Positions 26,020 through 34,661 of a DNA stretch of 64,000 nucleotides are shown here, piece by piece (positions within the stretch are counted from its first letter, which is position 1; the number at the start of each line of letters is the position of its first letter). A program made the position numbers and the translations under genes. The notes under the pieces were generated by a model. It was not told the DNA's origin, searched no databases, and saw only the letters and a list, made by a program, of their open reading frames with translations. The stretch comes from Salisaeta longa DSM 21114 (GTDB lineage: Bacteria > Bacteroidota > Rhodothermia > Rhodothermales > Salinibacteraceae). The DNA lies in assembly GCF_000419585.1 (NCBI RefSeq), contig NZ_ATTH01000001.1, positions 2,829,001 to 2,893,000 of the forward strand. Direction: 5' to 3'.

Positions 26020-26943
26020 ATGAGTCATTCTGTTCAAGTACTGATGTCAACGTACAACGGCGAAAAGTACGTAGGCGAGCAAATCGAAAGCATCCTGGCA
26101 CAAGATCATTCCGATGTGCGCCTCTTGATTCGTGATGACGGATCGAGTGACAACACGATATCAATTCTGCGCGAGTATACATCTGAGCACGAAAACATTG
26201 AGTTAATTAATGGAAAAAACTTAGGTGTTGTTGATAGCTTTTTCCAACTGTTAAAAACTGCCGACGAAGTTGATTATTACGCCTTCAGTGATCAGGACGA
26301 TATATGGAAGTCAAATAAAATTAGTCGTGCAGTAAGATATTTGGAAGATATGAAAGGCACGAACGACGAGCCCCTTTTATACTTTGCCAAGCAGGAGTAC
26401 GTGGATGAAGAGCTCGCCACAATCGGCTACTCTGATACACCCCGTTACATTGGTCTAAAAAATGCACTTGTTCAAAATGTAGCAATTGGATGCACAACGG
26501 TGATTAATCGGAGTGCGCGTGATCTCGTGAACCGTCACCAGCCCGAATATGCAATCATGCATGACTGGTGGATTTATCTGACCGTAGCGGCTATGGGACG
26601 AGTGATATACGACTCTGAACCCACGATGAAGTACCGTCAACATGGCAACAACACCTTAGGGGCGACAGCGAGCGTAATTGAGCGGCTTCGGAGACGGTTC
26701 AAGCGTTTTCTGACCCGAAACTGGAAAAATGATGTCTTTCGCCCACGCGACCAGGCGGAAGAGTTCTTGTCATGTTTTAGAAGTGAGTTAGATACAGTGG
26801 ATTGTCAGTTAGTGGAGCGGTTTGTGAGGTCTAAGGAGGGATCGCTGTCCCGTTTCTTTTACTCCCTTAAACCCGATGTTCAGCGTAATCGTCTGGTTGA
26901 TAATTTGATTCTCCGCTTCATGATCATCATGAATCGTTATTAA
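26020..26943 (+). CDS. Family 2 glycosyltransferase (rhamnosyltransferase-like)
   Basis: 307 residues of the GT-A fold. It opens with VLMSTYNGEKYVGEQIESIL, has DDGSSDN (39-45) and the metal-binding SDQDDIW (90-96), and a later HDWW motif, probably the catalytic base region. The DQDD/HDWW combination is common in rhamnosyltransferases of O-antigen loci, which agrees with the rfbBACD genes upstream. It is an inverting, cytoplasmic-face enzyme without membrane helices. A 69-base, very A+T-rich gap follows. Confidence 0.9.
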   Translation: MSHSVQVLMSTYNGEKYVGEQIESILAQDHSDVRLLIRDDGSSDNTISILREYTSEHENIELINGKNLGVVDSFFQLLKTADEVDYYAFSDQDDIWKSNKISRAVRYLEDMKGTNDEPLLYFAKQEYVDEELATIGYSDTPRYIGLKNALVQNVAIGCTTVINRSARDLVNRHQPEYAIMHDWWIYLTVAAMGRVIYDSEPTMKYRQHGNNTLGATASVIERLRRRFKRFLTRNWKNDVFRPRDQAEEFLSCFRSELDTVDCQLVERFVRSKEGSLSRFFYSLKPDVQRNRLVDNLILRFMIIMNRY

Positions 26944-27012
26944 TATGTACAATTTGACATGATTTTATTGTATCACAGTTTTGTTCTACTCTATATAGTA
27001 TAGAATGTTTGA

Positions 27013-28176
27013 ATGAATACTAAGAACGTACTTTTAGTCGCCAACTGGGACTGGGTAATTTATAATTTTCGGATGGCATTAGCTGCTTCCCTTAAGCAGC
27101 AAGGATACGATGTTACACTCATCTCTCCCTATGGTAAATATGTCGACGAATTGGAAGCAGACGGCTTTCGATGGATTGAATGGCCGCTTGAGCGACGTAG
27201 CCTGAACCTGTTTGCGGAGCTGAACGCCATCTGGAAGCTGGCACAAATTTACGAACAGGAATCTCCCGATCTCATCCATCATGACACGATTAAGCCCAAT
27301 CTTTACGGAGCGCTCGCCGCACAGATAAATACGTGGCGAGGTGTGTGGGAAGAGCCTCCGCAACTTCTCAATTCATTCATGGGAATCGGGTTTCTATTTT
27401 CTCAGCGGCCTGAGGCGAAGCTACTTCGCGCGCTCATGCTTCCTGTTATGCGATTTGCCATGCGGCGCAATCATGTCTTCACCACTTTCTCCAATAAGGT
27501 AGACCAGAATACATTTCTGCAGCAATATCTGGTTAAATCGGAGCGCACCCGAGTGATGATCAGCGAGTTCGTCAACACGGAGCGGTTCCAGGCTCGTCCG
27601 AACGGCAAATCCGATGAAGAGGATCTTGTTGTGCTTATGGCCGCCCGTCTTCTTTGGGATAAAGGGGTGCAGGAGTTTGTGTCGGCAGCGCAAACACTGC
27701 ATGAGGACGGCGTTCCCGTGGAGTTCTGGCTGGCGGGAGAGCCAGACACCGAGACACCGGGATTCGTGCCTGAGGATCAATTGCGAGAGTGGGATCAGTC
27801 GGGGATCATCAACTGGCTCGGCTACTGCTCCGACATGCCCGATCTGTTAAACCGCGCTGATATAGCGGTGCTGCCCACTCACTACAATGAAGGGCTCCCT
27901 CGATTTTTGGTGGAGGCAGCAGCAACGGGCTTGCCACTTGTGGCAACAGATATTGAAGCGTGCCGCCGCGTGGTGGAAGCTGGAAAGAATGGCTTTGTCA
28001 TCCCGAAGCGCAGTCCTGAGCATCTGGCAGAGGCCGTAGAAAAGCTTGTCCGAAATCCAACATTGCGTAAGACAATGGGGACAGCGAGCCGGAAAAAAGC
28101 AATCGACGAATTTGCGGAGCGAGAAGTCGTCGAAGAGTGGCTCGATTTGTATGATTATTTGCTTTCAGAGCAGTAA
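27013..28176 (+). CDS. Family 4 glycosyltransferase (PglA/WbpX-like)
   Basis: 387 residues with the GT-B fold. The N-terminal half has [19 protein letters not shown] and [11 protein letters not shown]. The C-terminal half has [34 protein letters not shown] and [19 protein letters not shown], with the EX7E donor motif (Glu of NEGLP and Glu of VEAAA) intact. Such enzymes add the second or third sugar of a lipid-linked repeat unit. It is the last intact gene of the low-G+C segment. The next gene is a truncated epimerase 15 bases after its stop. Confidence 0.9.
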   Translation: MNTKNVLLVANWDWVIYNFRMALAASLKQQGYDVTLISPYGKYVDELEADGFRWIEWPLERRSLNLFAELNAIWKLAQIYEQESPDLIHHDTIKPNLYGALAAQINTWRGVWEEPPQLLNSFMGIGFLFSQRPEAKLLRALMLPVMRFAMRRNHVFTTFSNKVDQNTFLQQYLVKSERTRVMISEFVNTERFQARPNGKSDEEDLVVLMAARLLWDKGVQEFVSAAQTLHEDGVPVEFWLAGEPDTETPGFVPEDQLREWDQSGIINWLGYCSDMPDLLNRADIAVLPTHYNEGLPRFLVEAAATGLPLVATDIEACRRVVEAGKNGFVIPKRSPEHLAEAVEKLVRNPTLRKTMGTASRKKAIDEFAEREVVEEWLDLYDYLLSEQ

Positions 28177-28190
28177 GTAGTCTCTGCTCT

Positions 28191-28865
28191 ATCACGGGTA
28201 CGCAGTCGATGCTGGAGTTTGCCCGGCAGATGGAGATCGAGACCTTCATCTTCGGCTCCTCCTCGTCGGTCTATGGTAACAACGAGAAGGTGCCGTTCAG
28301 CGAAGAAGACGCGGTGCATCATCCGATTTCGCCGTACGCTGCCTCGAAGCGCTCGGGCGAGCTGATCGCCCACACCTATCACCACCTCTACGACATGACG
28401 GTGCACTGCCTGCGGTTTTTCACCGTCTACGGCCCTCGCCAGCGGCCCGACCTGGCTATCCACAAGTTCGCGCGCCAGCTGCTCACCGGCCAGCCCATTA
28501 CGATGTACGGCGACGGGACGACGAGCCGCGACTACACCTACGTCGCGGACATCGTCGATGGCATCGTGGCGAGCCTGCACCGGGCGCACGCGCTGGAGAC
28601 GCCCGAGTACGAGATCATCAACCTCGGCGGCTCGGAGACGACCCAGCTCAAGGCCCTGATTGACGGCATCGGGCAGGCCCTCGGCATCGAGCCTAAGATT
28701 GAGCGCCTTCCGATGCAGCCGGGTGACGTGAAGCGCACCTACGCGGACATCACGAAGGCGCGGGAGCTCCTCGGCTACCAGCCCGACACGCCGATTGGGG
28801 ACGGCCTCCAGAAATTCGCCGACTGGGTCCAGGATTACTACGCCGACCGGCCCGTGGAGGTGTAG
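28191..28865 (+). pseudogene. 5'-truncated NAD-dependent epimerase (UDP-glucuronate 4-epimerase-like)
   Basis: The reading frame matches the C-terminal two-thirds of sugar-nucleotide epimerases. [12 protein letters not shown] begins at 28191, then come FGSSSSVYG (catalytic Ser region), YAASKRSGE (Tyr-x3-Lys), [13 protein letters not shown] and [13 protein letters not shown]. The first ~100 residues, including the GxxGxxG cofactor loop, are missing: homology starts right after the preceding glycosyltransferase stop. The first usable ATG is at 28209 (218 residues). The remnant is G+C-rich, unlike the gene before it, so a recombination joint lies at about 28177-28190. It could still be translated but should not bind NAD normally. 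Confidence 0.85.
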
Positions 28866-29026
28866 GAGAACAGCGCGTCGTGGATGGCGAGTGGTGAATG
28901 GAGCGTTGCGAATGACTGGAAGCAGGGGGAGGAGGGTTGCAGGAGGCAGGATGGGGGCGTAATGAATCTTGCCTATTTGCCTTGCGTTCATCCTATAACA
29001 AATGACAACTGATCCCCGGTCTCATC

Positions 29027-29251
29027 ATGAACTATCGCGACATCATTACGGTCGAGCCAGGTAAGCGGGGAGGCAAGCCCTGCATTCGCGGCATGCGGGT
29101 TACCGTGTATGACGTATTGGGGTATCTGGCATCCGGCATGACGCCTCAGGAGATCCTGGAGGATTTTCCTTACCTGACGGAAGAGGATATCCGGGCGTGT
29201 CTTCAGTACGCTGCCGAGCGTGAACGCAAGGTGCGCGTGGGGCACCCGTGA
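29027..29251 (+). CDS. DUF433 antitoxin-like protein
   Basis: 74 residues. ITVEPGKRGGKPCIRGMRVTV, the YLASGMTPQEILEDFP segment and DIRACLQYAA are the signature of DUF433, a small winged-helix-like family usually encoded upstream of a PIN-like (DUF5615) nuclease. It is predicted to bind DNA or the toxin and so control the pair. The stop overlaps the next start (TGATG), which indicates coupled translation. Confidence 0.88.
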   Translation: MNYRDIITVEPGKRGGKPCIRGMRVTVYDVLGYLASGMTPQEILEDFPYLTEEDIRACLQYAAERERKVRVGHP

Positions 29252-29580
29252 TGCTTCTGTTCGATCAAAATTTGTCGCCTACCTTGGTCGAACACCTCGC
29301 TGATGTCTATCCCGACTCGGTTCACGTGTCGGACGTGGGACTGGATCGCGCCCTCGATCGTGAGGTTTGGGACTATGCGCATGAGCGTGAACTGACGGTC
29401 GTGACCAAAGATGCCGATTTCGAGGAGATGAGTATGCTCAGAGGGTTTCCTCCCCATGTCGTGTGGATCCGCCCCGGCAGTTGCACGACGCAAGAGATTG
29501 AGACCATCCTCCGGCAGAACCGAGACGCGGTAGAGCAGCTGCACGAGAATCCCGATGCAGGCGTCGTCGAGCTTTACTGA
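29251..29580 (+). CDS. DUF5615 PIN-like toxin candidate
   Basis: 109 residues. MLLFDQNLSPTLV, SDVGLDRALD, the VVTKDADFEEM segment and VVWIRPG fit the DUF5615 (PIN-like, Mut7-C-related) family. Acidic residues at Asp5, Asp27-like and Asp54/56-like positions would form the metal-dependent RNase site. The ATG at 29251 is chosen over the GTG one codon earlier. Toxicity is inferred from the pairing with DUF433. Confidence 0.85.
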   Translation: MLLFDQNLSPTLVEHLADVYPDSVHVSDVGLDRALDREVWDYAHERELTVVTKDADFEEMSMLRGFPPHVVWIRPGSCTTQEIETILRQNRDAVEQLHENPDAGVVELY

Positions 29581-29987
29581 GCAGGTCGCTCTGCGATGGT
29601 TGAATCGTGGAAGCGATCAAGTCGACCTCTCGTTCCGGATCCAAGGGTTTAGGATGCAGGAAATGGGAGAGATAGTCGGCCACCGCGAGGGGGCGTCGTC
29701 GGTGGACTGTCGCTTCAACGATTCGCGCGGCCGGTTTCACGCAGCTGGTTTCAAATGAGCGAAGCGACACGGGCCGCAGACGACTAACCGAAGGTAATTA
29801 TTGACATGAGTCGTTTCGCCTTTCTCACGTAGCAAACGAAGAGGTGCTGCGGCGGACGAACGAATGGCGAGTGGAGGACGGAGGGGGCGATGCTGGGCGG
29901 TAGCGTGTGTTGGACCGGCCGGAGCAAACTGTCTCCGATGGCTATGGGTACAAAAACGTTGCCCATGCACAAAACCGTTATCCTCCA
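29581..29987. other. Intergenic region in the accessory patch
   Basis: About 400 bases with no supportable gene. The only structure noted is ATGGCGAGTGG at 29864-29874, which also occurs at 28884-28894 in a similar G/A-rich setting. The region looks like decayed accessory DNA. Confidence 0.4.
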
Positions 29988-30144
29988 ATGTATGCTACCA
30001 TTCGAGCCCATCGGGAGGAGATTCTGCGACTGGCCCGGGAGCATGGGGCCTACAACCTTCGACCCTTCGGGTCCGCGGCTCGCGGGTTTTCGGGACGTGC
30101 TTCTCCACAACTACATGGGCTTAGATCTGAGAATAGTGGTGTAG
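29988..30144 (+). pseudogene. Collapsed MntA-HepT (type VII toxin-antitoxin) remnant
   Basis: Bases 29988-30086 encode an MNT nucleotidyltransferase start, with ATIRAHREEILRLAREHGA and FGSAARG, the nucleotidyltransferase signature. In the +1 frame, overlapping at 30085 and ending at the stop 30142-30144, the DNA encodes GFRDVLLHNYMGLDLRIVV. That is the C-terminal core of DUF86/HepT toxins and includes the RX4HXY motif. Everything between GSxxRG of the antitoxin and the last helix of the toxin is missing. The simplest reading is a single internal deletion that fused the two ends of an operon out of frame. No functional product is expected. Confidence 0.75.
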
Positions 30145-30204
30145 TAACGAGTCCGTACCGCGTGCGTATCGAGGATTCCTGCGTAGGCGGTCAGAATAAA
30201 CAGT

Positions 30205-30246
30205 CGCCGGCCACTCGATGTCTGACGGCGCTGCCCTGACCACACG
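30205..30246. repeat. 42-bp direct repeat, left copy
   Basis: This stretch matches 31159-31200 at 40 of 42 positions in the same orientation, with a core starting CCACTCGATGTCTGACGGCG. The two copies bracket the second DUF433/DUF5615 pair, 954 bp apart. See the right copy. Confidence 0.85.
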
Positions 30247-30410
30247 TCGAGCCCTGTAACCGCCGATGGACGACCCGCTTCCTATCCGTCTTTTTCTTGT
30301 TCCACCGATGCCTTTCCCTTGAGTCGACCGCCAACGGCCACCTTGCGCAACTCACTGCCCCCGAAGAGGTTAAAATAGACAAAAGCTTTGTTATCAGTTA
30401 GAAGTCGGTG

Positions 30411-30734
30411 ATGGAACGGGACGCTACCACAACCTACGCATACATCATACGCCGCGACGACGTGCTCAACGGTGAGCCGATCATCAAGGGCACGCGCACG
30501 CCCGTACGGTCCATCGTTGAAGCGTGGCGTTTGGGAACGCCGCCCGAAGAGATTCCGCAGGGACTTCCCCATTTGACGCTGGCGCAAGTCTTTGCTGCCC
30601 TCGCCTATTACAGCGATCATCAGGACGAGATAAACGCGCACATCGAGCGCAACCACATTCCGGCGGACTTGGTTGGCAAAAGTGTTTCGGGAGAAGAGCT
30701 GACCCGGCGTCTGCGCCACCGAAAATCCTCTTAG
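30411..30734 (+). CDS. DUF433 antitoxin-like protein (second pair)
   Basis: 107 residues. IIRRDDVLNGEPIIKGTRTP and RLGTPPEEIPQGLPHLTLAQ, followed by VFAALAYYSDHQDEI, give the DUF433 fold, with about 30 extra residues at the C-terminus compared with the first pair. The ATG at 30411 is preferred over GTG 30408. It is followed after 15 bases by the PIN-like gene. The pair lies between two 42-bp direct repeats. Confidence 0.86.
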   Translation: MERDATTTYAYIIRRDDVLNGEPIIKGTRTPVRSIVEAWRLGTPPEEIPQGLPHLTLAQVFAALAYYSDHQDEINAHIERNHIPADLVGKSVSGEELTRRLRHRKSS

Positions 30735-30749
30735 CTCATCGAGGATCTG

Positions 30750-31103
30750 ATGGAACCACCCCACCTCTTCGCCCGGCTCTATCTGGACGAGGACGTTCAC
30801 GTACGGATTGTCGACATCGTACGAGGGCGTGGCTATCGGGCGTGCACGACACGCGACGAAGGAATGCTCGGTCGAAGCGATGCAGAGCAGCTTGCATTTG
30901 CAGCTGAGCAGGAGATGATGTTGGTTACGCACAATCGTACCGATTTCGAAAAGCTAGCGCGTCGGTACTTTGAAGAAGAGCGTACACATGCTGGCATCAT
31001 TTGTGCCTTTCGCCGCTCGCCTTACGAGTGCGCGCTTCGTCTCATTTCTCTGCTCAATAGCCGCACAGCAGAGGAGTTCAAAGATCAGCTTCTTTACACA
31101 TGA
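30750..31103 (+). CDS. DUF5615 PIN-like toxin candidate (second pair)
   Basis: 117 residues. YLDEDVHVRIVDIVRGRGY opens the PIN-like fold. TTRDEGMLGRSDAEQLAFA, the LVTHNRTDFEKLARRY segment and HAGIICAFR complete the DUF5615 pattern. Acidic residues Asp13 (or Glu14), Asp45-like and Asp73-like are the likely metal ligands. It is not closely similar to the toxin at 29251, so the two pairs are not a recent duplication. Confidence 0.85.
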   Translation: MEPPHLFARLYLDEDVHVRIVDIVRGRGYRACTTRDEGMLGRSDAEQLAFAAEQEMMLVTHNRTDFEKLARRYFEEERTHAGIICAFRRSPYECALRLISLLNSRTAEEFKDQLLYT

Positions 31104-31158
31104 CGTGCATTTCCCGATTAACATGCAATATCTCACGTTCCACATCCACTTATCCCAC

Positions 31159-31200
31159 CGCCGCCCACTCGATGTCTGACGGCGCTGGCCTGACCACACG
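31159..31200. repeat. 42-bp direct repeat, right copy
   Basis: Direct repeat of 30205-30246 (40/42 identical). It ends 12 bp before the ATG of the alpha/beta hydrolase, so it looks like the native upstream sequence of that gene. The left copy would then be a duplicate made when the toxin-antitoxin cassette was inserted. Confidence 0.85.
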
Positions 31201-31212
31201 CCAAGGCTCCCC

Positions 31213-32013
31213 ATGCAGCATCTCTCCACCCCCACCGGCGCCCTCGCGTATACCGACGTCGGCGCCGGGCCCGCGGTGGTGCTGCTGCACGGCAACCCCA
31301 CGGCGGCCGCGCTCTGGCAACCGGTCATCGCCCGGCTCGCACCGCACTGGCGCTGCATCGCCCCCACATGGATCGGCTTCGGGCGCTCCGCCCATCCGGC
31401 GACGCCGCTTCGTCCGGCAACGCACGCCGCGCACCTGGCGGCCCTCCTGCAGCATCTGAACATCGAGCGGTTCGCGCTTGTGGCCCATGATTGGGGCGGA
31501 CCCATCGGCTGCGCCCTTGCCACCCGGCAGCCCGCGCGCATCCGAGCGTTGGCGCTCTGCAACACGTGGCCCGGCGCGCCCCAGGCCGTGCATGCGCGTC
31601 TGTTTGGGCGGCTTATGGCGAGCCGCCTCGGGCAGCGGGCCGTCGTGCGCCACGATGCGTTTGCTCGGGTGGTGGTGCCGCTCGTGGGCGGCTGGGGCCC
31701 GCTGCATCGCGCGCTGCGTAAGTACCAGCAGACGCCGGCGCAGCGGCGGGGCAGTGCGCGCCTCGCGGCGTCCCTCCACACCGAGCGCCCGTGGCTCCGG
31801 CGCATCGGACGGCGGCTGCGGCGGCTGCGCAACGTGCCGCTGTGGCTGGGCTGGGGCACGGCCGATCCGGCGTTTGGCGGCACGTGGGCCCGCTGGCGGC
31901 GCCTGTTTCCGGATGCACACCTTCGCCGATGGCCCCGTGCGGGGCATTACCTGCCGGCGGTGCGCGGCCCGGCCCTCGCACGTGCCTTGCACTGTTTTCT
32001 AAGCTCCGTTTGA
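31213..32013 (+). CDS. Alpha/beta hydrolase (haloalkane dehalogenase-like subgroup)
   Basis: 266 residues. The oxyanion segment LLHGNPTAAALW (about 24-35) is followed by the nucleophile elbow AHDWGG, with Asp rather than Ser, as in haloalkane dehalogenases and epoxide hydrolases. WGTADPAFGG holds the acid and RAGHYLPA the catalytic His. HGNPT with a Trp after the nucleophile is typical of the dehalogenase branch, but activity cannot be assigned without substrate data. It is Arg/Ala-rich and follows directly on the right copy of the 42-bp repeat. Confidence 0.85.
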   Translation: MQHLSTPTGALAYTDVGAGPAVVLLHGNPTAAALWQPVIARLAPHWRCIAPTWIGFGRSAHPATPLRPATHAAHLAALLQHLNIERFALVAHDWGGPIGCALATRQPARIRALALCNTWPGAPQAVHARLFGRLMASRLGQRAVVRHDAFARVVVPLVGGWGPLHRALRKYQQTPAQRRGSARLAASLHTERPWLRRIGRRLRRLRNVPLWLGWGTADPAFGGTWARWRRLFPDAHLRRWPRAGHYLPAVRGPALARALHCFLSSV

Positions 32014-32585
32014 TACTGGCTCAAAGCAAAGAGGTAGCTGTCGCTAGAAATAAGTCTTGTGACTGTGCACGAGGAGGCTCATGCTTCGTAAAATCCACCA
32101 GCGTGTGTCATGCTGAGGATGCCGGCCTCGAAGCGAACGGCGTCTCGGACGCACCGGAGAGCCGCGCGGCCACAATCATCGCTGCTTGAGCACCCGGCTG
32201 CTTATCTAGCTTTCGATTTTCTGTATCAGACAGCAAATGCTTTATCCTTCACAGAACTCCAGCGTATTTGTGGATTCTCTCGCTCTAGGCTGTGTTTGAA
32301 AAATCAACGTGAGCGTGAGCCCTGGAAGCCGTAGCTGCACGGCGTTCGAAGCAGGGGGAGCGGTCCTACAGCGATGCAGAACAACATAGCAGCAGCTGTC
32401 CAACCGAGCGCTGTCCGCGAGGGGAAGTCAAACACAGCCTGATCGATACAAATGGTTTTGAGGCCGACTGCACCAGGGGAAGCGCTTATGACTTGGCCTG
32501 CACGCTTTTTTTGTTTTCCCTTGCCCCCCACTTCTCGTTATGTTAATATCGGTTCCGACAGTTTTTGCCCAACCCTCTGTGCCCT
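32014..32585. other. Intergenic region with TIR element copy A
   Basis: 572 bases without a credible gene. The centre is occupied by the 154-bp inverted-repeat element at 32287-32440. Near 32107, GTCATGCTGAGG resembles short repeats common between genes in many bacteria. A TTAATAT-containing A+T-rich patch near 32535-32555 may hold the promoter of the M1 peptidase gene. Confidence 0.45.
32287..32440 (+). mobile_element. MITE-like element, copy A (154 bp, 13-bp perfect terminal inverted repeats)
   Basis: The element begins AGGCTGTGTTTGA and ends TCAAACACAGCCT, exact reverse complements. Its first 29 bases equal the reverse complement of 36201-36229, and similarity continues along the whole length with a few small indels (copy B). 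It has no transposase frame. No clear target-site duplication is visible. Size and termini fit a miniature inverted-repeat element mobilised in trans, but a structured non-mobile repeat is possible. Confidence 0.75.
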
Positions 32586-34577
32586 ATGCGTTCCTTGATG
32601 CGCTCCCTTCTCCTCGTTGCGATGTTTGCCGTGTGGGCCGTGCCGGGTCTGCACGCTCAAGAGCATCCGCACAACCTATCGTTTGAACCGGTCGACATGC
32701 CGTCGGCTGACGTGTACCGCACCGGCGGCGGCGCGCCCGGCCCGCAGTACTGGCAGCAGCGCGCCAACTATGCCATCGACGTGACGCTCGACCCCTCGGA
32801 GCATCGCATCACAGGCCGCCAAACGATCGTTTACACCAACAACTCCCCGCAGCGCCTGGAGCACCTGTGGGTGCAGCTCGATCAGAACTTGTTCAAGCCC
32901 GACAGCCGCGGCGCCCGCATCATTCCGCCCGATGCGCGCTTCAGCGGCTTCTTTGCGCAGGGCGGCGTGAAGATTTCCAACCTGCAAACCACAATGAACG
33001 GCGTAACCAACACGCCCGAGTACCTGGTGGAAGGCACGCGTATGCGCATTACGCTGGCCAAGCCGGTGCCCGCGAATGGCGGAACGGTAGAGCTGAGCCT
33101 GGACTTCTCGTTCATCATGCCGAAGTACGGCGCCGACCGCATGGGCCGTCTGAAGGTCGACCAGGGCACGGTCTATCAGCTCGCGCAGTGGTACCCACGG
33201 ATGTACGTGTACGATGATGTGAGTGGCTGGAACCCGATGCCCTACCTCGGTCAGGGCGAGTGGTACCTGGAATATGGCTCGTTCGATGTCGAGATTACCG
33301 TGCCGCGCGAATACATCGTGGCCGCCACGGGCGAGCTCATGAATCCGGAGGATGTGCTCACGAACGATCAGCTCAACCGCTTGCGCAAGGCGCGCACCAC
33401 GCGTGAGGTGACGACCATCATCGGCAAGGACGAGGTGGGCGACCCCGGCACGCGCCCCGATGGCGAGGGGCCGCTGACGTGGCACTACAAGGCGGAAAAC
33501 GTGCGCGACTTCTCATGGGCCGCGTCGCAAGCCTTCATCTGGGATGCCGCCAAGGCCGTAACCGGCGACGGACAGGCGTCAACGGCGATGTCGTTCTATC
33601 CGAAAGAGGGCATCGGGACGAAGGAGAATCCGGGCTGGGAGCAGTCCACGAAGTTTACGCAGCACTCCATCGAGTTCTATTCCGACTTCCTGGCGCCGTA
33701 TCCGTACCCGGTGGCCATCAACGTGGCGGGCATCGTAGCCGGCATGGAGTATCCGCAGATCGCGTTTTGCTCGGTAGAAGCCCGCGGGCAGGGCCTCTTT
33801 GGGGTCACCGATCATGAGTTTGGCCACGAGTGGTATCCGATGATTGTGGGCTCCGACGAGCGCCGCTGGCCGTGGATGGATGAAGGCGTGAACACATTCA
33901 TGAATCAGTATTCGACGCTCGCTTTTTACGACAGCGAGGCAACGAACAAACAGGCCCTGCAGCGCATGAGCCAGATGGTGGCCCGCGGCATGCGCACGCC
34001 CCTGGGCGAAACGCCCATCATGACGTACGCCGATCGGATTCCGCCGCAGGCGCTGGGCTTCCTCGCCTATGGCAAGCCGGCGGCCGGCCTGATGCTGCTG
34101 CGCGAGCACATCCTGGGCCCCGAGCGCTTCGATCCGGCCTTCCGCGCGTACTTCGACCGCTGGGCCTACCAGCACCCGAAGCCGTCGGACTTCTTCCGCA
34201 CCATCGAGGATGTGGCGGGCGAGGAGCTGGATTACTTCTGGCGGAGCTGGTTCTACGAAACCGACACCTTCGATCAGGGCGTCCAGTCGGTGACCGATAC
34301 CGATTCGAGCAGCGCCATCACCGTGGTGAGCAAGAACGAGATGCAGCTGCCGTCCGACGTGCAGGTTACGTTTGCCGATGGCTCCACCATGACGCGGCAA
34401 GTTCCGGTGGCCGCGTTCTACACGAGCGACACCTACACCCTCACCGTCAAGGGCACCAAAACCGTCCAGCAGGTGGTGATTGACCCCGAGCAGCTGCTGC
34501 CGGATGTGGACCGCAACAACAACACCTGGCGCGCATCGGACGGAAGCGCGTCGCAAGGAAGTGGCGCAGGCCGCTAA
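32586..34577 (+). CDS. M1-family metallopeptidase, secreted
   Basis: 663 residues. After a signal peptide (1 to about 24, ending LHAQ) comes a beta-rich N-domain, then the catalytic domain. Zinc ligands and catalytic Glu are seen as HEFGH (410-414) and Glu433, the exact HExxH-x18-E spacing of gluzincins. The GAMEN-like exopeptidase motif appears as AGMEYP. MDEGVNTFMNQY and the helical C-terminal region follow. It is probably an aminopeptidase-like enzyme of the periplasm or surface. The ATG at 32586 fits the signal peptide better than the TTG at 32565. Confidence 0.93.
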   Translation: MRSLMRSLLLVAMFAVWAVPGLHAQEHPHNLSFEPVDMPSADVYRTGGGAPGPQYWQQRANYAIDVTLDPSEHRITGRQTIVYTNNSPQRLEHLWVQLDQNLFKPDSRGARIIPPDARFSGFFAQGGVKISNLQTTMNGVTNTPEYLVEGTRMRITLAKPVPANGGTVELSLDFSFIMPKYGADRMGRLKVDQGTVYQLAQWYPRMYVYDDVSGWNPMPYLGQGEWYLEYGSFDVEITVPREYIVAATGELMNPEDVLTNDQLNRLRKARTTREVTTIIGKDEVGDPGTRPDGEGPLTWHYKAENVRDFSWAASQAFIWDAAKAVTGDGQASTAMSFYPKEGIGTKENPGWEQSTKFTQHSIEFYSDFLAPYPYPVAINVAGIVAGMEYPQIAFCSVEARGQGLFGVTDHEFGHEWYPMIVGSDERRWPWMDEGVNTFMNQYSTLAFYDSEATNKQALQRMSQMVARGMRTPLGETPIMTYADRIPPQALGFLAYGKPAAGLMLLREHILGPERFDPAFRAYFDRWAYQHPKPSDFFRTIEDVAGEELDYFWRSWFYETDTFDQGVQSVTDTDSSSAITVVSKNEMQLPSDVQVTFADGSTMTRQVPVAAFYTSDTYTLTVKGTKTVQQVVIDPEQLLPDVDRNNNTWRASDGSASQGSGAGR

Positions 34578-34661
34578 CAGCGCGCCGCGCGTGTGTTCAT
34601 TGCGAGGGCATCGGGAAAAAACCGGTGCCCTCGCGCTATTTCTGGTTGACTCTTTCTGCGT

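Noticed and set aside
26944-27012. Promoter in the A+T-rich gap between two glycosyltransferase genes
   Set aside because: Several TTTG and TA boxes occur, but none has the expected spacing. The gap may simply reflect the low G+C of the imported segment.
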